DNA of 64,000 nucleotides, from assembly GCA_028023455.1 (NCBI GenBank), contig JAQFVV010006454.1, positions 911,001-975,000 on the forward strand, written 5' to 3'. This stretch comes from Epiperipatus broadwayi. Lineage: Eukaryota; Onychophora; Udeonychophora; Euonychophora; Peripatidae. Of the stretch, positions 16,230 through 28,739 are shown in pieces. Numbering within the stretch: the first letter of the stretch is position 1; each line of letters begins with the position of its first letter. Position numbers and translations under genes: made by a program. Below the pieces are notes generated by a model that did no database searches, was not told the DNA's origin, and saw only the letters and a list, made by a program, of their open reading frames with translations.

Positions 16230-16379
16230 AAGTAAGGAAAAATTGTCTTGCATTGGTGGTCGAGAGGTCAGCGTGACTGCCTTGCACTTGCAGGCAGTTG
16301 CCCAGGTTGCGGGTTCACGTCCCGGCCGATGCTATGACACTTAAAAAAATAAAAAAATTAAAAAAAGTAAGGAAAAATT
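16230..16379 (+). mobile_element. tRNA-derived SINE (SINE1) with perfect target-site duplications
   Basis: The core at 16,245-16,340 begins CTTGCATTGGTGGTCGAGAGG, with an A-box-like GGTCGAGAGG, and carries the B-box-like GGTTCACGTCC, so an RNA polymerase III promoter is likely. It ends GATGCTATGACAC followed by an A-rich tail. The same 15-bp word, AAGTAAGGAAAAATT, lies at 16,230-16,244 and 16,365-16,379, which is a perfect target-site duplication of LINE-mediated insertion. A second copy lies at 22.71 kb. The A box resembles that of tRNA-Leu or tRNA-Ser. Confidence 0.82.
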
Positions 16380-18204
16380 TGACATAAACATTTATAGATA
16401 AAAAAAAGTGACAACTGCATTACTACTTCTGAGATTTATGTAGTTAGTAAGAGATAAATGCAATTTTTCAAAACAAATATTATTTTTTTAACAATTTTAT
16501 GCATACTAGTGAAAGCGCTAATGCATACATTCAAAAATCTTATCAAAAAAATTTAAATGTATAATGTGACTACAGAAATTATTTAATTCATGAGTTCCAC
16601 TATGATTTAAGTAAAATGTAAATTCACAACTCACCATCATTATTCAAGATTGGTTTTCATGTAGCAATATATTTAAATAATTATATTGAGATCATATAAG
16701 GAAAAGAATAATCTGTAAAACACATCAACGTTTTTTTTTTTAAAGTAACATGTTAAATTTTAATTTTAAATATGATTTTTTTTTACTTGATATGCATAAA
16801 TTATTGTATATAGCAAAATAAATTAGTTTTTAAATAAAAAAGTCATTTAATCTAAAGAACACTTTCTATTATACTAAAATTAAATCTACTATTTTTGAGT
16901 ATTAAAAAATAATTATAAAACAGCACATGTTGAGGATTATTTTTTTTCTACACAATTATACTAAAACTAATAAAATATAAAATATTTTAATAACACACAA
17001 AAATAATTTTCATATTTCTAAATAAACAAAAAAAATAATCTAATTGAAAAAATTTATTTATATGTAATAAAGATAAATAAATAATTACTCTAGATAATTT
17101 TCACATACCACAAAAGTACCATTTTTAAAAAGTTTATATAACATCAAAACAAAAAAGAAAAGGAAACCACAGTTTTAAATAGAGCACTCTCTGTATTAAT
17201 TATCTATTTCATGAGTAGTATTTTTATTTATTTATTACAGTTTTCTATGCTTTTACTTAGAAATTGTCTGATTTATTTTAAAAATATAATCTATAAATTC
17301 CATATAAATTAATATCCTCTATTCACTCAAAAAAACAAGGAGAAATATATTCATAAATCCTTCATAATGAAATTATAACATAGCAAAATTTTCAATTCTA
17401 TAAAGTCAAGGAAAATTTTCATTTAAAAATATATTTCACAATATTTTATTCTGAAATTTCTTAAACTTAGTATTAATATATTTAAACTCAAAGTATGCAA
17501 TACCACATATATGTTACCATAATATATACAAGTTATAATTTTGAAAATATTTTTATTTTGTTATTATTGTTTTATAAAGACTTATTATTATTTTTAATTA
17601 ATGAGCAAATACATTTTAGTTCTCATAAAAGTAAACTTGTTTTGAAATAAGAATACATATATTTTTATTTTTTTTATTTTATGAATTTATGGATTTTTTT
17701 TAATGGAATTTATAGGAAATTATATGTTTTTAAATTGTGGTTTTTAAACTAATGAAGAATTGTTTATATTGTACACAGATGTTTTACAATTTTATAAGTC
17801 TATTGCAAAGAAATAATTTTTTAAAAAAACTTTCTGCACATAGCATTTCTTGACAACATATCTTGATAATTTTGAATCTTCTATTTTGAATTCTTTAATG
17901 AAAAAATAATATTGAAGGCAGCAAGAAATGTAAAACTTCAAGAAGCAATAAATCTTTTCTAGTTATATTTATTTTCATCTTCTTTAATAACAAAAATGTC
18001 TTTAGTTTAGGAAGGCAATGGCAAGAACCATGTAATTGTTGAATTAATTTGTAAGTAGGTTACTCAGTTTCCTATTATATTTTGTAGAACATTTTATTTT
18101 TAGTTTAAATTTTAGTGATATTTCAATTGTGATGAATAACAGGAATAAAAATATACTGCTTTTAGTATATAATTATAAGATCTAAATCTTTTTGTATATA
18201 GGTG

Positions 18205-18208
<4 letters not shown>
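16380..18208. other. Unassigned AT-rich DNA
   Basis: Very AT-rich with A and T homopolymer runs. No reading frame, repeat family or RNA gene is recognisable. Confidence 0.55.
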
Positions 18209-18240
<32 letters not shown>

Positions 18241-18261
18241 CATATATATATATATATATAT

Positions 18262-18300
<39 letters not shown>
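18209..18300. repeat. (TA)n with TTTGCA/TTGCA interruptions
   Basis: Three (TA)n blocks are separated by short TGCA-containing breaks, and the whole is self-complementary. Confidence 0.93.
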
Positions 18301-18302
<2 letters not shown>

Positions 18303-19054
18303 ATTTAAATGCATGCTTAAAAAAGTTGAATAAAATTCTCTGATTCTAATCAGTTTTAAAATTTGTTTGCACGAAGGTGATCCATGATCAAAATAGTTAA
18401 TTATCTAATATTAGTCAATAAAAGAGTACCTAAATATTTTTAGCTAGAATTGAAAAATTACTTAAATTCTTACTACATATCAATTGACAAATAGTGTTTA
18501 TTCCATCCATATCATTACAAAGAGTTGTTAACAAGGCATTTGCTTTGCAATCTGAATATTAAAGGTTATTTTACCTTTTATCAAATATATATTTATAATT
18601 TGCATATTAAATAATATTAATACGGCAAATCAATAAAGGCTAAATGTTAATATAAAATTGCATCAACATTTAATTATAATTTTTTTTTTTGTTCCTGGAG
18701 TTTTTCCTCACATCTTTTTTCTTCAATTTTTTACTTTATTTTTTTTTTCATTCTTATTTTTATAATGATCTCATAATTTTGAATATACTACATTTTCAAT
18801 ACATTCTTCCTTTCTATTATTTTATTGTTTTTATAACTTGGCGCTTACAACATTTTAAGCTTTCATAATTTTAGCTTATTTGTCACGTGCTAATAATCTG
18901 CAATTAATCATTGTTTGGTTGTAAGATTTAAAAAAAAACATCTTTTTCCGTTAGGGCTAGGCAAAGTATTTTATTTAAGAGTACATCAGGGGATTTTTTT
19001 TAAGTATAAATATGATTAAATTTATTATTAGCAAATAACACATGAAAGATTTTT
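18301..19054. other. Unassigned AT-rich DNA
   Basis: T-rich stretches and no identifiable feature. It borders the 3' end of the RTE element. Confidence 0.55.
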
Positions 19055-22000
19055 ATATATCATCATCATCATCAACCATTATCAATCCACTGGAGGATAA
19101 AGTTCTCTCCAAGTTCAATCCATCTTTTTCTATCTTTAGTTTCTCTTTGCCACATCATACCTGCACACTTTCTTATTTCATCCATCCATCTCACATGTGG
19201 TCTCTTTCTGGGTCTTTTACAATCTCCTAAAATCCAGTTTAAAATTTCAATTGTCCAACTATTATCATCTCTTCTAACAATATGTCCAGCCCAACTTCAC
19301 TTCAGTCTTTTAATTTTTTCAATGAGGTCAGTAACACCTGTTTGTTCTCTTACCCATACATTGTGTTTTTGATCCTTTCTTGTTAGTCCCAACATGCATC
19401 TCTCCATACTTCTTTGAGTGGTCTGAAGTCTCTGTATTGCTCTTCTATTAAGTGTCCAAGTCTCAGATCCATAAGTAAGAACTGGCAAAACACATTTATT
19501 AAAAACCTTCCTTTTCAAACACATAGGCATATTTCTTTTTAGTATCATGTTATTTCTACCAAAAGCACTCCAACCAAGTTTAATTCTATTATTAACTTCA
19601 TCCATTATATTTCCATATGTATTAGTAATCTGACCAAGGTAATTTGTAACTGTTAACTTTTTCTAAATCATCATAATCAATTTTATTTTCATATTTTAAA
19701 AAAATCTATTAAACATTACTTTAGTCTTTTTAACATTTATCTTTACTCCTACTTTCCTACTTTCATCTGATAACTTGTGTATCATTTCCTGTAGCTCTAA
19801 AGCATTATTTGCAAAAACTACTACATCATCTGCAAAATCTAAATGACTTAAATAATCTCTATTTACTTTCACTCCTTTAGCTTCCCATCTTAATCCACAA
19901 AACACTTCTTGCAGCATAGCTGTAAAAAGTTTTGGAGATATGGAGTCACACTGTCTTATTGAGTTTGTTACTATCATTATGTAATCTAATTGTTGCTGTT
20001 GCATTTTTATAAATATTCTTTAAAATATGACAATATCCTTTATCTACACCTTGATGATCCAATGCTTTAATCACTGAAAAAATGTTTATAGAATCAAATG
20101 CCTTTTCATAGTCTACAAATCCTAAGCATAATGGCAACTCCTATTTATTTGTCCTTTATATAATTTCTCTCAATACCTGGATAAGATCTACTGTACTAAA
20201 ACCACTTTTAAATCCAGCTTGTTCTCTTGGTTGGTGGAAATCCAATGTTTCCTGTAGACGAGTTGTAATTATCTTAGTAAAATTTTTATATAAAACTGAT
20301 AAAAGACTGATAGGTCTGTAATTTCTAATATCTTCTTTATCACCTTTTTTAAATATTAATATTAATACTGCATTCTTCCAATTATCTGGTACATCTTTAT
20401 CATTTAGACATTTGGTATATAACTTTGCTAAATTTTTTTCTATTTTTTCACCTGCTTCTTTTAATATATCAATTATAATTCCATCATTATCTGGAGCCTT
20501 CCCTTTCTTCATAAATTTAATTGCATGTCTCACTTCCTCATTCAAAATTCTGGGCAATTCAGAAGATATAATAAGTATAGGAGGTGCCTTTTATTACTAT
20601 ATAATTCTTGATAGAAGTCTTCTACACATTTTATGATGTCATCACTCTTTTTAGTAATAATGCCATCTGTTTTTCTTATTGCAGTTACAAATTTCCTACC
20701 AATACCAAAATTTTGTTTTACACTCTTTAGATATTTTATTATCTTCTACTGCTTTCCTTGCTAGTTCACAATTATACTTTCTTATATTATTTTCAACTCT
20801 TTTCCACACCATTTTACAAAATTCGAGATATTCAATCTTTTTTAATGCATCATTGTTGTATATCCTCATATTCCTTCTTTTCTTCATAAATTCTCTAGTC
20901 TCAGTAAAAATTTTATTGGTTAATTGCTGCTTTTTTCTACCAGCTATCTTTCTTGCAGTTTTTAAAAGTGTATCACTTATTTTCCTATTAATGTCATTCA
21001 AATCTGAATCATGTTCAAAATCTACTAATACTTGAAACCGATTTGTAAGTTATAATTTCATTTCATTAGAATGTTTCTGAAGATTAGGAATATCAACTGT
21101 AAATATTGTTTTTCTTAATAATTTTTGTCTCTCTAGTTTTGCATTAACATGTATCTTACATCTTACTAATCGATGATCACTTCCTGTGTTAAATTTATTA
21201 AAAACATTACATTCTTGAAATATGTATTTTCTGTTAGTCAAAATAAAATCCAATTCTGCTGTACCTTCATTTGGATGCTTCCATGTCCATTTCCTTTTAA
21301 CATTTTTCTCAAAAAAAGAATTCATAATATAAAGTTTTTCTTTTTTTGCAAACTCCACAAGTCTATATCCTCTCTCATTTCTATTACCATAACCAAAATT
21401 ACCTACAGCATTTTCATCTTTCATTTGTTTACCAACTCTAGCATTAAAGTCTCCCATAACAATTTTAAAATGCTGTTTACTCTTATCAAAAGCCTTTTGT
21501 ATATTCATATAAAAATCTTCTATAACTTCATCACTATGAGAACTTGTTGGAGCATAAACCTGAATTATCTGCATTTAATATCTGCTATTAAGTTGTAAAC
21601 TAATCTTGCCACTCTGTCTGATACACCATCAATCTCCACAATGTTATTCTTCCATTTTTTATTTATAATAAATCTTACTCCACTTGTATTTTCAATATTT
21701 GTGCCTTTATAGTAGAGTATATGTCCATTTTTTAAATCATTTGTTTCTTCACCTTTTCTTCTAACTTTACAAAGTCCAATAATGTCCCATTTAATATAAG
21801 ATAGTTCTTTTTCTAACTCTTTCAATCTTCCTTTACTTGAAAGTGATTTGCAGTTGTAAGTACCTAAATAAAAAGTCATCATCAAGTGACAGCCTGAGTC
21901 CACAATCAGGGGATTCTTAGCACCCTCCATCTTCGGCCACCAACCGTTGCCTTGGTTAGTGACTTTACAGCCTCCTGGGAGTAAAGGTCATGATTTTTTT

Positions 22001-22260
22001 TGTTTGTCATGATTGTATATATTGGAAAAAATATTCTTAAACTCAGAGGTAAAAAGCCAATAAACTCACCATGCTGGCTAATGCGTGTTGGTGAGCAGCC
22101 CATCCATGTTCGCATACTATATGAATAATCACATAGTAATAACAGCTGCAACGACAAGAACGTATGGAGTGGACATTAGGAATTTGCCCTGCTTGGTTCC
22201 TTTAAGTTCTCCAAGAGGAATCAAAGGGTCTCCTTTCAGTTAATAGCAAACTCCTTTCTG
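19055..22260 (-). mobile_element. RTE-clade LINE, nearly full length
   Basis: This minus-strand non-LTR retrotransposon runs about 3.2 kb. Its 3' end is a short (GAT)n run (plus strand ATC repeats at 19,061-19,073), typical of RTE elements, which end in short tandem repeats rather than poly(A). A single ORF with an APE endonuclease and RT covers about 21,930-19,072. The 5' leader (to about 22,260) has no clear edge, so that boundary is approximate. A shorter relic of the same family lies at 57.0-57.4 kb on the opposite strand. Frames are broken several times, so it is not active as read. Confidence 0.85.
19072..21930 (-). pseudogene. RTE ORF (endonuclease plus reverse transcriptase), broken
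   Basis: The domains in order follow. The endonuclease N-terminus reads LGTYNCKSLSSKGRL, then IIGLCKVRRKGEE, where the usual catalytic Glu of GL-x-E-x-R is Lys, and SGVRFIINKK. A second frame (21,574-21,050) gives GDFNARVG and GSDHRLVRC. A linker (21,001-20,696) follows. The RT reads NYRPISLLSVLYKNF and EQAGFKSGFSTVDLI, then FVDYEKAFDS (motif A), IRQCDSISPKLF (motif B, usually RQGD) and LDFADDVVV (motif C). The C-terminal part reads KLGWSAFGRNN and YGSETWTLNRR. A nonsense TGA follows at about 19,297, after which WAGHIVRRDDNSW and FILQWIDNG run to the stop at 19,072. The breaks are few and the layout is complete for the clade. Confidence 0.85.
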
Positions 22261-22709
22261 CAGCCTTTTATATATATACAATTATAAAAAGACAATTTCT
22301 ACATTTTGCTCCTATTAAAAGTTTTGTAAATGACAAATTATTTAACATTTGGCCTTTCCCATACGTTTTAATCTGAAAGCCCCTACTCTGATCAGCGTTT
22401 CTAATGTGTTTTTAATAATTGGTCCACATTTCAATTTTTTACAGTTTGTTGTTGGTTTTTTTATTTTATTTTTGTTTTCAACAAAATGTCTTTGAAATCT
22501 TTCATAAATTTTCTTTTTCTAATAATTTTCCATTTCCAATTCTTCTATTGCATATAAAAAAAATCGTTTTTAATTTACTTTCTACAACAACTTATTCTTT
22601 CAAATTATATCTGTAAGTCAGAATTCTCTGTCGTTTTATTTTGCTAAATCTATTTATTTTTGCAATATTCAGTTTTAATATTTTTTGTCACTATTTTTCA
22701 CATAAATAG
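22261..22709. other. Unassigned flank between RTE element and SINE2
   Basis: AT-rich DNA with a small TA run. No identifiable feature. Confidence 0.5.
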
Positions 22710-22822
22710 TCTTGCGTTGTTAGCCGAGAGGTATCGCAGCCGCCATGCAAGTAGTTGGTTGCAGACGGGTGTGGGTTCGCGTCCCGGCAGATGCTATGAC
22801 ATATGAAAAAAAAAAAAAAAAA
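22710..22822 (+). mobile_element. tRNA-derived SINE (SINE2), same family as SINE1
   Basis: It starts TCTTGCGTTGTTAGCCGAGAGG, with an A-box-like TAGCCGAGAGG, and has a B-box-like GGTTCGCGTCC. It ends GATGCTATGACATATG and an A tail. Start, both boxes and end align with SINE1 at 16.2 kb, while the middle has diverged. I see no clear target-site duplication. A tRNA gene is unlikely because the 5' and 3' ends do not pair as an acceptor stem. Confidence 0.78.
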
Positions 22823-24632
22823 TGATTTTAAGTACTAATCTGCAACTTGTTTCTTGGAGAATTATTGTTCTTACTGTTTTATCATGTACATTGTTTTAGA
22901 TTTATTTTTATTTATGCAGTGATGATTGAAAATCATAATGATTTAAATTATAATATCGGGATTATTGTTACTATAAATAATGGGAATATGCTGTAAAAAT
23001 AGGGGAAAAAATTTGGAAAATAATAATAATTTAGAGCAGAGGTAATTTAAATATATCATTCTAATATAAACAAAAAAATAGTTATTAAACATTGCTTTAT
23101 ATTTTAATTACATGTTTAATTGTAATAGAATAAGTATATCTATAAATACATACAAAATTATACGCACACATAAGCACAAACTTACACCCACGCATACATT
23201 TCTATTTAAAAGAAGGAGCATACGGCATCATTTATTACCACGATTTATTTTTGCACAAATATAATTTTTTAATTTTTTATTATTTAAATTATTTAAAAAT
23301 ATATAATTAACAAAAAATAAACGCTGTTTCAAATACTTTATTAAAAGTTTTAAAAAATCTAATTATGACAGTTCCATTCACCAAGTGATTTTCACTATTT
23401 TGATGTATATTTGAAATGACTTTAGCAAAACAGAAGTTATAAAGAAAAGAGTAACACGTAGAACGTTTCAACATTGACATAATACAAAGGTTTATGCCAA
23501 AAGAATATTTCTTTGTAAAAGAGCAGTAGAATGGAAAAACTGTAAATTATACCCACAAACCTTGTAGATATTGATTTTTAACAACTGCGAATGAAATACC
23601 ACGCCTTTTCCTAAAATTTACAATTGTAAGTTTTCATCTTTTTATAACAATTCGTATTTAGTAATTTTAAAAAATTGGTCAGTATTCACCAGAGTAAAAA
23701 AAAAAATTCCAACCAAACTTTTAAATTCAGTTTTACCAGTATATATATATACGTGTAGGTCAATAAGTATTAAAACAGTCTATTGCATGGTAAAGACCAC
23801 TTATTTTTTTCTATAGAAAAACAATACAAAAACAAGACAATACTCACCAGATTAGTCAAATGCAGCTGGAAATCCTTTTCTAAAAAATTCTTTTGTTTAC
23901 ACTCAGTTAAAAATAGAAGCTATTAATTTTTCAACTAATTATTGGATGACTAAACGAATTGGCTTTGCTAAGTAATTGAAAAAAAAAAGGTTTTTTTGGG
24001 CGTAAAAATATGTTGCAAAATTTGCTAGGATTAAAATGTCATGTGATTCCATTTCTTTATATGTAGATATAATCGTTCTATGTTATGTTCAGATTTTCGG
24101 CTATCATAACGTTGCCCGTGCAAACAATATGAGGCAAACAGCAAATATAAATTTAAAAAAGATCACCAGATCGTTGTAAGTTAAACACATTTTTACGTCC
24201 GTAACCAGTAGTATATATATAATATTTAAATACAAGTATAGTCTATATACTTAAGCCACATGTAATTAAAGAAATTTGAATCCACATTTTCAAGCTCCCT
24301 TCAGTCAGCATTCTATCTAACACAAACGATATACATAAACATATATGTGTGAAAAAGATATGTGATCTCCAATATACATATTTCATACTGAACCAGCACT
24401 CTTCTGTGTATTTAAATGGACTTATTAAGGTCCTGAATATGAGGGCTCATAGTGACAAGATCAATATGGAATCTCAATAATATTAGCATTAACAAGGGTT
24501 TTGAGCATTCAACAATCAGATTTTTGATGAAATGGATGGCTGAAGATTTGGAGAGTGGAGAGAATTAAAACCTGTCCACTAAAGTTTGTAAATTTGCTAT
24601 CTTAATATAAACCAAGCACTGATTTATATATA
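22823..24632. other. Unassigned AT-rich DNA
   Basis: No coding, RNA or repeat feature that I can support. Confidence 0.55.
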
Positions 24633-25575
24633 TATGTCAACAGATGGTGTTCTACCAAAAACACCATCAAGCGTATGTTTACATAAACGTCACAGCAAAC
24701 ATTCATTATCTCTAACTTTAATTCCACTTTCAGATCATGATTTCAAGCTATTTGCTATCATCAGTGAAAGACAGGAATAAGAAACTAGATCTAACACAAA
24801 CTCTGAGCATTTATGAAACAGTTTCTATTCAGCTTGCAAGCATGAATCTTTTAGACACGTAATGTCTTCAAACTCAGCATAGCAAGCCAGATAGCTATAT
24901 GGGTCTGATATCAGTTCAGCATCACCACATAGTAGAAGCCTCTGCAATATATATCATTGCTAGAAAGACCTCAAAGGTACATTTATGAAAAACAAAAAAC
25001 AAGTTAAAAACTTCCTAACGCTTGTATTTATGTCAACAGATGATCTGAAAGTGGAATTAAAGTTAGAGATAGTGAATGCTTGCTCTGACATTCATGTAAA
25101 CATATGCTTGATGGTGTTTTTGGTAGAATGCCATCTGTTGATATAAATACAAGCGTTAGCAAGTTTTTAACTTGTTTTTGTTTTTCATAAATGTACCTTT
25201 GAGGTCTTTTTAGCAATGATATATATTGCAGAAACTTCTACTATGTGGTGATGCTGAACTGATATTAGACCCATAGAGCTATCTGGCTTGCTATGCTGAG
25301 TTTGAAGACATTACATGTCTAAAAGATTCACGCTTGCAAGCTGAATAGAAACTGTTTCATAAATGCTCAGAGTTTGTGTTTAGATCTAGTTTCTTATTCC
25401 TGTCTTTCACTGATGATAGTAAATAGCTTGAAATCATGATCTGAAAGTGGAATTAAAGTTAGAGATAGTGAATGCTTGCTCTGACGTTTATGTAAACATA
25501 TGCTTGACGGTGTTTTTGGTAGAACATCATCTGTTGACATAAATACAAGTGTTAGCAAGTTTTTGTTTTTTGTTT
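24633..25575. mobile_element. Foldback element FB1 with about 410-bp inverted arms
   Basis: The left arm (about 24,633-25,041) is the reverse complement of the right arm (about 25,133-25,543), with few mismatches. The 91-bp spacer is itself a forward copy of the right-arm end: GATCTGAAAGTGGAATTAAA occurs at 25,042 and again at 25,440, 398 bp apart. The element therefore equals one inverted unit followed by one and a third forward units of an approximately 398-bp repeat. It has no coding capacity, so it is non-autonomous. It ends next to a (TA)n run. A 50-bp module of it recurs in FB2, and its junction sequence recurs at the end of the window. Confidence 0.82.
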
Positions 25576-25944
25576 TTCATATATATATATATATTGTAAG
25601 GGTAGCTTACAATCCTATCAAAACCAGCCTTTATTTATCTGCACCATCAAACCAAACCCATTCAAAACATAAGCTTAACTAATAGGTGGTTGAATATACA
25701 CTATACTTTCTTTTAAGCATATATAAAAAACATATTTTTCAGGTTCATCCATGTAAAAATTTAAATATTAAAATACCGATATTTTGACTTATGGAACCAG
25801 TGAAAGTCTTCTTATCAACATATATATATATATAAATTATTAATCAATGTCTGTATTCTAATTATATATATATATATATATAATTATTCAAAACAATACA
25901 ATAATACAATAATTAATATAGTAAAAAATATTTTAAAATCAAAA
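25576..25944. other. AT-rich DNA with short (TA)n runs
   Basis: (TA)n at about 25,580-25,594, 25,820-25,834 and 25,864-25,882. Nothing else is recognised. Confidence 0.6.
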
Positions 25945-26082
25945 ATATATACCATAATTTAATAGAAGTACTTTCAACTATCTAAGTATTCATTATCAAC
26001 TAGATTCAAATTAGAATTTGAATCTAGTTGATAATGACAATTTAGATAGTTGAAAGTACTTCTATTAAATTATGATATATAT
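25945..26082. repeat. Near-perfect 138-bp palindrome
   Basis: Two arms of about 68 bp (25,945-26,012 and 26,015-26,082) are reverse complements with about four mismatches, around a 2-bp centre inside CAAATTAGAATTTG. A 63-bp (AT)n tract follows 12 bp later. This could be a tiny foldback or MITE, or a replication or repair product. Confidence 0.9.
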
Positions 26083-26092
26083 TTGTTTTTTG

Positions 26093-26094
<2 letters not shown>

Positions 26095-26157
<63 letters not shown>
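26095..26157. repeat. (AT)n microsatellite
   Basis: About 31 AT units. A second short run is at 26,262-26,283. Confidence 0.97.
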
Positions 26158-26158
<1 letters not shown>

Positions 26159-28204
26159 CAATGAATGATTGCTTTGTTAATTATCGAGTTAAACAAATGT
26201 CACAATGAACTAATTTCTCTCATTTAATAAAAAATAAAAGCCAGTTAAAGAAAGCATTTAAATATATATATATATATATATATTGAAATCTAAACTCTCT
26301 TTAGACTAGATAAGAAGGAGACAACTAATATTACTGTTATAATGTAGGTATTTTACCCAGGCCAAATTGTAACTGTGTCATCAAATATAGTATCCACCCA
26401 AGATCATTATCATTTAATAAATTGAAGTATGTGGAGGAAGCACGTTATAAAAACTTTTCCAAAAGAAAAATATAATCTTAATAATATTTTAAATTATAAA
26501 TAATATGTTACATACTTAGCTTTGAACTCAGTAATTATTACACAAATAAATTCACAATAAATTATTTAGAAAGATAAGCAAATTTCCTCCACAAACCCAC
26601 ACCACTACATAGTCTCCAGTGGCAACTACAATAATGTTATTCTTTATTTTTCATGTGTAATGAATGGAAATGAATCAGTAATCCATGCAGAGAACTCATA
26701 AATTATACCAATAAAAAGTATTAAAATCTTAGTTTTTAACTAAAACAAAGAAATTTTTACTCCCCCCTCCTTACAAATAAATTAATTATCTCTTCATTCT
26801 CTGCATTGATCACCCTCCACAGTTACAATTATTTTAATCTTAATGTTTAGGTCCTGACTCTTCCATGCAATATCTCATAAGAATACAGAAGTGGAATGTA
26901 CCATTTATTAACTCAACCACTCTGTTTTCTCAAACACTCTAATAATGATACCCTTGTTAATTTAAATTGGAGAATTATAAATTCTCTTGTTCTCAGGGTC
27001 TTGGCCTGGGTAAAGTGCAACATTCAATCACTTTTCAATTCATTGCCGACCTTTGGACACTACCCCAGCCAATATGAATTGAATAGACATATGCTTATTT
27101 AAAACCAATGTCTACTTTAACTAAAGCTAATAATAGAACTCATAATAATAAATATGATAGGATAACTAATTAATCAAATACAACAATTATTATAATAAAT
27201 TTTGAATATAGTTTGATCAATTGGGAGCGCATTCAAGTATCAAGAGTTATGTCTACTCCCAATATTAGTCAAAATGCAATGAATTGAACAACTAAATATT
27301 AATTTTATAATTAAACCATTCTCTTATCAGTTTTCCAAGTAATTATTAAATCTTCAACATATATGCCATTAATTTAAATCTTCAAATCTTAACAAGTGAA
27401 AAATGTATTACTTTACTTCAGTAGTAAAAATTAATGAAGATATTTCATGGCCAATCTGTACTAGAAATATGAGTTATTTCTATTAATTCTTTCATGTTAT
27501 ACTTCGAGTATTAATGACTATAATAACTTTCTGAATATTATACTTTTTGTGAATATTAGAAATTTCTAATATTGTGATATACTGATATTGTGAGGCACTG
27601 GACATGCAATACATTAAGACACCAGAAACAAATTTAAATTTTAAAAAACAATAAATATTTATTTAACAATTATATAAAAAGAAAAGACTACAATGCAAGT
27701 CAACATTGTAGTGATCCCAAATTAAGAAAAATATGAAATACAATTAAAAGTATTCACAGTGGGGACCTTCACTGGGTACAATTACAAACTCATATAAACT
27801 TAGTGACACCATTGCATAACTTGTTCAGTAATAACCTTTAATACAAGTATTTTTGGAACTAACCACTGTTACACATTATAAATGATGTCTAATTATTTGA
27901 CCCATAATATATTGTTTAATATTTATTTTGTTATATCTGAAGTTGTGCTTCAGCAGCAGTATGTAAAATACAATTGGCAATAATGTTAATTATCTTAAAG
28001 CACCTAAAAAATTTACTGTAATATTTACATAGTTTATGAAGACATTTATATTTTTAAGACATTAAAATTATGTTACTTAAGAAACTATTTTAAATGCACT
28101 AAAAATTAATTTAAATTCTACTATTTAAGTTTATATGCATTTTGGGAACTATTATCTTCCCTAACTTACTATTTAAATTATATCTGATAATTGTATGATA
28201 TGTT
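26158..28204. other. Unassigned AT-rich DNA
   Basis: I see only a small inverted similarity, described under rejected items, and no convincing coding frame. The 68-codon open frame at 26,896 shows no known motif. Confidence 0.5.
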
Positions 28205-28264
28205 TTTTTATTAAGGAAACATTTATTGGAATACAGATTCTACAGATTACATTAGATTACAGCT

Positions 28265-28430
28265 CTATTCATTTACATTTGTTTTAGTCTTTATTTACAT
28301 TGATTACAATTTAGCTTGAAATTACATATCTCTTTTATCTTCTGCAGCTATTCATTTACATTTGTTTTAGTCTTTATTTACATTGATTACAATTTAGCTT
28401 GAAATTACATATCTCTTTTATCTTCTGCAG
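28265..28430. repeat. Exact-looking 83-bp tandem duplication
   Basis: Units 28,265-28,347 and 28,348-28,430 appear identical by eye, starting CTATTCATTTACATTTG and ending TCTTCTGCAG. They lie in the presumed 3' UTR of LINE C. Near-identity of the copies implies a recent duplication or assembly slippage. Confidence 0.9.
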
Positions 28431-28739
28431 TTTTATGTTACATCTTGGTCTTTGGTTACACTGCATCAAATCAAGCAGCATTTTTTCATTTGGTAGTTGG
28501 CTTTGTCTATGTTCTATTATCTTTGTTCTTTCCCCTTTTCCTCATTCTTTCTGTCTTTATCCTATTTTCTATCTTTATTCCTTCTTGTCTCTTCTTTATT
28601 TCTTCTTCTCTCTTCTAGTTTCAGTTGACAAATCATTTTATAACTCAGATGTCAGTTTAAGAGATATTACTGTGAGTTCAGAGAGATTTGTTCTCATGGT
28701 CTGCTTACAATCTGTGGGATGTTATAAAATAATCTCTAA

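Noticed and set aside
22710-22822. Functional tRNA gene
   Set aside because: Boxes A and B are present but the ends do not pair as an acceptor stem, and the shared end GATGCTATGACA plus A tail makes it a SINE.
26352-27020. Split inverted similarity (TTTTACCCAGGCCAAATTGTAACTG against CAGTTACAATT at 26,820 and TTGGCCTGGGTAAA at 27,000)
   Set aside because: The matches are short and broken across two places, with no element visible between them. Could be an eroded inverted-repeat element, but the support is too thin.
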